From DASQPR01 sp963836785 (GTDB lineage Bacteria; Actinomycetota; Actinomycetes; Mycobacteriales; Micromonosporaceae): a stretch of 64,000 nucleotides of DNA. Made by a program: the position numbers and the translations under genes. Where the stretch lies: contig CAWIKW010000011.1 of NCBI GenBank assembly GCA_963836785.1, forward strand, positions 56,962-120,961, written 5' to 3'. Numbering within the stretch: the stretch's first letter is position 1; each line of letters starts with the position of its first letter. Positions 59,187-64,000 of the stretch are shown piece by piece. The notes under the pieces are model-generated. The model saw only the letters and a list, made by a program, of their open reading frames with translations. It did not search any database and was not told the DNA's origin.

Positions 59187-60214
59187 TCAGCGTGGCCTGG
59201 TCTTATTTGGAGCGGCCGTACTGCCTCGCTCGACCAAGGTTCCTGGCGAAACCGAGGAGTACGGCGTGGTGGCGCTGGAATCGCCGTTGGTCAAAAGCCG
59301 GTGCAGTAGCCAAACGCCGCAGGCGGTGGCGAGGTCGTGCATCGGCAGCGAGATCGTGGTGAGGCCGGGCCCCCACCAGGAGAATCCAGGTTCGTCGCCG
59401 AAGCCAATCACTGACAGGGCCCGTGGTACGGCAAGTCGCTGCTGCTGGGCTGCGTCTAGTACACCGCGGGTGATCTGGACGGAGCCAGTGACGATTCCGG
59501 TCGGAGGATCCGCGTCCTTCAGCAGCTCCGTCAGCGCAGACGCGCCGTGTTCAGCTGACGATGGCGGCCCCAGAACGGCGACACCGCTCTCAGCCGGGAG
59601 CCCGCTGGCGGCGACAGCCTCCTGGAACCCCGACAATCGGGCGGCAGCAGTGGGGATATCTGTGGTGCCTCCGATGTAGCCGAGGCGGCGATGTCCCAGG
59701 TCCAACAGGTGTTTCGTGGCCGTCTGGATCACGGTTTTGTCGTCTATGCCGAACCAGTGCGGGCCAAGCGAGGCGACTCGTCGTAGAAGCTGCACGTGCG
59801 GGATCGATCGCGGCATGCGGGCCACATCGGGATGCGGCCTGGGAGTGGGGACGATGACCAAGCCGGCAACCTGAGCAGCGGCAAGGTCTCGTATCTGTCG
59901 CAACTCGCTTTGTCGATCGTCGCCTGTCTCACTCAGCATCACCTGGTGGTCGCGACTGCTCATGGTCTCACTGAGCGCATGAGCGACGGTGGAGTAAAAG
60001 CTGTTGCGGATGTCCGGAACAACGAGCCCGACGACGTGCTTCGCGCGCCCCGCATCATTCGTGCGGCTCGGTTCGCGACGTACCCGAGCTCGTCCGCGAC
60101 CTGACTCACCCGGAATTTGGTCTCAGCGCTGATGCGTGGATCGTCGGCGAGCGCCCGGCCGACGGTCGACACAGACAGGTTCAGACGGACCGCGATGTCC
60201 CGTGTCGTTGTCAT
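59187..60214 (-). pseudogene. LacI family repressor, frameshifted
   Basis: The start at 60214 gives a LacI helix-turn-helix (TTRDIAVRLNLSVSTVGRAL, ADELGYVANRAARMMRG). One base is missing next to 60041, after which the other frame carries the whole periplasmic-binding-like domain (HVVGLVVPDIRNSFYSTVAH, KHLLDLGHRRLGYIGG, LSVIGFGDEPGFSWWGPGLT). Thus head and body are intact but out of frame. Its operators at 60277 and 60532 are well preserved, so the loss is recent or an error. It would control the sugar importer at 60611. Confidence 0.85.
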
Positions 60215-60276
60215 GGCAAGATCCGCCGACACGTCGCCTGAATCGACGCATGGCTGCGCATTTTCGACTGGAGCAC

Positions 60277-60292
60277 GTGCTAACGATAGCGC
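60277..60292. promoter_or_regulatory. LacI-type operator 1
   Basis: GTGCTAACGATAGCGC differs at two positions from the perfect palindrome at 60532 and lies 62 bases before the LacI start, fitting autoregulation. Confidence 0.6.
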
Positions 60293-60499
60293 AAAACCGC
60301 CACGATCTGAAGGCGGCAAGCGTCGACGGCAACAGCTCCGGAGAACGCCGAACACTTGATCCCGCGATGCATCCCAAGCTAGAGGACGCATGTACAGAGG
60401 TCGCAGCACGGGCTGGGAACGGACGGCATGCGAACGAACGGGATCTATCAGGTGCTGACTCGAACGTCAAGACTGACGGTACGGCTGCAGTTGTGCCTG

Positions 60500-60547
60500 T
60501 TGACACAGAGAGAGATGCGGCATAGCGTCCCGTGCTATCGATAGCAC
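60500..60547 (+). promoter_or_regulatory. Sugar-importer promoter with LacI-type operator 2
   Basis: TTGACA (60500-60505), 17 bp, TAGCGT (60523-60528), then the perfect 16-bp palindrome GTGCTATCGATAGCAC (60532-60547) over the start of transcription: a classical repressor-blocked promoter. Confidence 0.75.
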
Positions 60548-60610
60548 AGTCCGACGTCATCCGGCGCCACCTGGCCCGGGGCGGACGGCCGAACCCTCGG
60601 AGGACCTGCA

Positions 60611-61699
60611 ATGTCAGTTGCCCGACAATGGCGTGGGCGTGGCCTGAGCCTCGCGGTCGCCATCACCTTCGCCGGCACGTTGGCCGCGTGTAGCTCCAGT
60701 TCGAACTCCACGTCGAGCGCTCCGACGAGCGCGGCGGCAAGCTCGTCACTCTCGACCGCTATCGACGACAGCTACGACGGCACAGACAAAGGCAATTTCC
60801 ATACGCTGGCCGAACCGGCGATCAAACCCGGCACACCGTTCAAGGTGGGCTTTCTGAACACCAACGGCGGACAGCCGTTCCTGCTCGCGATGCAGAACGC
60901 GGCGGCGGCTGAGGTCCGGAAGCTGGGCGGCACATTCATCGCGCTGGACGCCTCCTCGGATCCGCAGAAGCAGGCCAGCCAAATGAACCAGCTCATCGCC
61001 GAAAAAGTCAACGTCATCATCGGCGACCCCGTAGTTGCTGCCGCGTTGACTCCCGGGATCACCGCTGCCAAAAACGCCGGAATCCCCTTCGTCGCCATCG
61101 GCGTGCCCGCCGACGAGACTCAGCCGCCGCTGCCTGGAGCTGCCACCTCAATCTCGCAGGGCTTCGACTACTCGGTCTACCGAACGATGAAGGCGCTCGC
61201 CGCCCAGAACCCAGGAGCCACGTTCGCCACGATGGGGCTGTCGATCCCCGTCGATCAGCTGATCTTCATGCTCAAGCGGATCCAGTACTGGGGAGAACAT
61301 TTCGGGCTGAAGTTCATGGGCCAGGTGGACACGCCGAACGACAACCCGACGGGCTTTGGGCCCGCAACATCGACCATCCTCACGAAGTACCCGGACGTGG
61401 ACCTGCTCATCACGTTCAACGACCAGTCCGCGGTCGCAGCGGCCACCACGATCGCGGCATCCGGCAAGCAGGTGAAGGTTGGTACGCCGAACAGCGCGCA
61501 ATCGATCGCCCGCGATGCGCTGAAAGCGGGGCGGCTGGAGCTCGTGTATCGCACGCCATGGGAGCAGCAGGGCGTCCAGAGCGCCATCGCCGCCTATGAC
61601 ACATTGACGAAGCAGAACCTTCCGCTCCCGACGTTCATCAACGTCCCCGGCTACCTCGTGACACCGGGCGATGCCACCGAAGCACAGTGGGTCCAGTGA
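60611..61699 (+). CDS. Sugar ABC transporter substrate-binding lipoprotein
   Basis: The 362-residue lipoprotein has a signal ending LAAC, a Ser/Thr linker and a type I sugar-binding fold (VGFLNTNGGQPFLLAMQNAA, AEVRKLGGTFIALDASSDPQ, INVIIGDPVVAAALTPGI-like VNVIIGDPVV). It resembles ribose/xylose-binding proteins. GGAGGACC precedes ATG 60611. Its stop overlaps the next gene's GTG (GTGA). The sugar is unknown. Confidence 0.9.
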   Translation: MSVARQWRGRGLSLAVAITFAGTLAACSSSSNSTSSAPTSAAASSSLSTAIDDSYDGTDKGNFHTLAEPAIKPGTPFKVGFLNTNGGQPFLLAMQNAAAAEVRKLGGTFIALDASSDPQKQASQMNQLIAEKVNVIIGDPVVAAALTPGITAAKNAGIPFVAIGVPADETQPPLPGAATSISQGFDYSVYRTMKALAAQNPGATFATMGLSIPVDQLIFMLKRIQYWGEHFGLKFMGQVDTPNDNPTGFGPATSTILTKYPDVDLLITFNDQSAVAAATTIAASGKQVKVGTPNSAQSIARDALKAGRLELVYRTPWEQQGVQSAIAAYDTLTKQNLPLPTFINVPGYLVTPGDATEAQWVQ

Positions 61700-63229
61700 C
61701 AGGTGACGGCCGCCAGCTCGCCGCCAAGCCGCTGCTCAAGCTGGCCGACATCCACAAGGCGTATGCCGGGGTACCTGCCCTGCGCGGGGCGACCCTGTCC
61801 ATTCAAGCTCCAGGCGCCATCCACACGCTGATCGGCCAGAACGGCTGTGGCAAGTCCTCGATGCTCGGTGTGCTATCCGGCCAGATCCCGGCCGACCGTG
61901 GAGAGATCCGCATCGACGGCCGGCTGGTTCGCTTCGGTGACTCTGCGAGCGCGGTCCGGCACGGCATCGCGATGGTGTCGCAGGAGACGGCCGTTGCCGA
62001 AGAACTCACGGTGGCAGAGAACATCCTGATGGGGCGGATGGTGCGCGGCCTCGGCGGAATCAGCTGGCCGGCCAGCCGGCGGCGGGCCAAGGAGATCCTT
62101 GCGCGTCTGGGCCTCGACTACGACCCCAACTGGGTCGTCGGCCGGCTTCGCCCGGATCAGAAGCAGATGGTCGAGATCGCCCGCGCGATCTCGCTCGACA
62201 CCAAAGTGCTCATCCTCGACGAGCCAACGAGTTCCCTCACCGAGGACGAGGTCCATGAGCTTTTCGCAGCGATCCGCGAGCTCGCAGACCGTGACGTAGC
62301 GATCTTGTTCGTATCGCATCGGCTGGTCGAGGTGTTCGAGATCAGCACGGAGGTGACGATCATGCGTGACGGGCTCACCGTCGACTCGGGGCCGATCAGC
62401 AACTTCACCACCCAATCGCTCGTCGACACGATGGTGGGCGGCGTCGACCTCCACGGCGGGCCCATCGGATGCAGCACCAAGGCTGCGCCGAGCGCCGGCG
62501 CTGCTTCCGTTCTCGAACTGCGCGACCTCTGTTCATCCGACGCTGTCAGCGGCATCAGCCTCGATCTTCGCCCCGGCAAGATGATCGGCATCGCCGGACT
62601 GGTCGGCTCGGGGCGCAGCGAACTGCTCGACCATCTTCGGCACCCGGCCGACCACTGGTGGAAGCGTTCTCGTCGACGGCATCCCGATGCGACGGATCTC
62701 GCCACGCGCGAGCATCGCCGCCGGCATCGGCTACGTTCCACCCGACCGCAAAACGCAGGGACTGATCATGCCCATGTCGGTCGCCGACAACGTAACGATG
62801 GTCGCCACACACACCAAGAACCGCCTACGCTCACCGAGTCGACGACGCGACGGCACATTGGCCCGGCGGCTCGCAGAGAGGGTCAAGCTCCGTACCGCCT
62901 CCATGTCGCTGGCCGTACGGTCCCTGAGCGGCGGCAACCAGCAGAAGGTCGTCTTCTGTAAGTGGATCGCATCGCAACCGCGGATCCTCCTCCTCGACGA
63001 CCCCACCCGTGGCGTCGACATCGCGGCCAAGGCAGAGATCCACACTCAACTACGGCAAGCCGCGGCCGATGGGCTCGCGCTACTTGTGACCTCGTCCGAG
63101 CTACCGGAACTCATCGACCTGTGCGACGAGGTGCTGGTGATGTACCGCGGCAGGATCTCGCGCCGATTCAACCGAGAGCAGCTACGCGAGGCCGACGTCG
63201 CCATGGCCGCCGCAGGGGGTCAGCTATGA
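61696..63229 (+). pseudogene. RbsA-like double-ATPase of a sugar importer, frameshifted
   Basis: The first half has Walker A IGQNGCGKSS, LRPDQKQMVEIARA (signature-like) and ILDEPTSSL. At 62630 two bases are missing: the other frame continues TIFGTRPTTGGSVLVDGIPM, then GIGYVPPDRKTQGLIMPMSV, LSGGNQQKVVFCKW and ILLLDDPTRGVD. Both halves are otherwise intact. GTG 61696 overlaps the lipoprotein stop. Confidence 0.85.
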
Positions 63230-64000
63230 ACACGCTTCTTCAGCCGGTCCAGCCGCGAACGGCCACGGACGCGGACACACCTTGGCCAAGCGAGAGCATT
63301 TCCTCGTTCGTGCGCCTGTGGCGGGCGACCCGGACGTTTCGGCCGGTACTCATGCTGCTGGTGGCGCTGTTCGCCGTGTTGAGCATCGGGGAGCACCCAT
63401 TTCTCACGGTGATCAACCTGGAGAACATCGCAACGTCGGTGTCGATTCTCTGGATCGTGGCCTTGGGCGCAACGTTCGTTCAGCTCAGCGGCGGCATCGA
63501 CCTGTCCTCGGGAGCCATAGCGGCGATCGCCGGGATTTGCTTGGCTAAGTTGCTCGCAACGCACCTGCCGGGCGCCGTGGTCGTCATCCTGGTTGTGCTG
63601 TTCGGTGCGGCGATCGGAGGTGTCGTCAACGGAGTCCTGGTCGGCGTGTTCCCGGTCTCAACGTCTTCGTGGTGACCCTCGCGTCGATGACGGCGATCAC
63701 CGGCACCGTCAGCCTCTGGTCCGGCACACAATCGACCTACGTCTCCTCGGAGGATGTCAACCGGCTCGCTATCAGCAAGCTGCTCGGAGTGCCGATGCCG
63801 ATATGGATCATGTTAATCACATTCGTCATCTTCCTGTTCGTCCAGACCCGCACGTACTTCGGGCGCGACATCTACGCGATCGGCGGCAGCATGACCGCTG
63901 CAAAGCTGTCCGGCATCCGTACCTCCCGAACGCTCCTGTTCGTCTGGGCCATCGCCGGCGCAATGGCGGCGTCGCCGGCGTGATAGCGGTCGGACGCATC
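63226..64000 (+). pseudogene. RbsC-like sugar-importer permease, frameshifted and cut by window end
   Basis: The ATG at 63226 overlaps the ATPase stop (ATGA). The product carries VQLSGGIDLSSGAIAAIAGI, then a one-base loss near 63655 (continuing NVFVVTLASMTAITG) and another near 63968 (continuing GVAGVIAVGRI). The family is a ten-segment permease. The 3' end lies beyond the window. Confidence 0.8.

Overview
The window is about 64 kb of very GC-rich DNA with strong G/C third-position bias. It carries DUF5709, WYL, MmyB-type XRE, PcaC-like, CadI/ArsI-like and mycothiol-era ArsC families, and many candidate leaderless starts (TANNNT, then 6-7 nt, then ATG or GTG). This points to a chromosomal segment of an actinobacterium, probably a soil or sediment organism. 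I cannot name the genus.

Layout. Bases 0-6.6 kb hold housekeeping and DNA-repair-like genes (DUF5709, an M15-like peptidase with a PG-binding domain, a LigD polymerase domain, S-adenosylhomocysteine hydrolase, a monooxygenase-globin fusion, TetR). Bases 6.6-24 kb are mixed: two APH-type kinases, a secreted GH87-like glucanase, a lipoprotein, GNATs, TetR with a membrane protein and an MBL hydrolase, an OafA-SGNH acyltransferase, a WYL regulator divergent from a DinB-like gene, and a large secreted subtilase.

Bases 24-40.7 kb form the most coherent accessory system. A branched-chain-type ABC importer (LivK, LivH, a fused LivM-LivG and LivF) is transcribed away from a tightly overlapping operon of two AttM-like MBL lactonases, an SDR, two beta-hydroxyacid dehydrogenases, a cupin and a PcaC-like protein. 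A GntR/FCD regulator, two double-domain CMD proteins, a dienelactone-hydrolase-like protein and a sulfatase follow. Five sites matching T(T/C)GTNNNAC(R)(R)T sit in the promoters of these units, so I read 24-37 kb as one regulon that imports and degrades a lactone or hydroxy acid of unknown identity.

Bases 44.9-50.3 kb are an arsenic island: CadI/ArsI-like dioxygenase, an ArsR-phosphatase fusion, a long ArsC, a broken flavoprotein, a second ArsC, an aquaporin, three more ArsR regulators and an ArsN-like acetyltransferase. No Acr3 or ArsB pump is visible. The island ends at a tRNA-Lys 3' half with its own terminator. A tRNA-Arg 5' half and a recombinase remnant follow within 400 bp, marking an integration scar.

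Bases 47-64 kb are rich in broken genes: the flavoprotein, an aldo/keto reductase, a KmtR-like regulator, MoxR and CorA remnants, a LacI regulator, and the ATPase and permease of a sugar importer. Almost all are otherwise well preserved with one or two small indels. The first 46 kb shows no such clear case, although one start-less frame at 11.0-11.5 kb may be one. Intact genes in the right part include an MmyB-type regulator, a glycosyltransferase, DUF58 and VWA proteins, a GDPD-like protein and a sugar-binding lipoprotein under a LacI-type operator.
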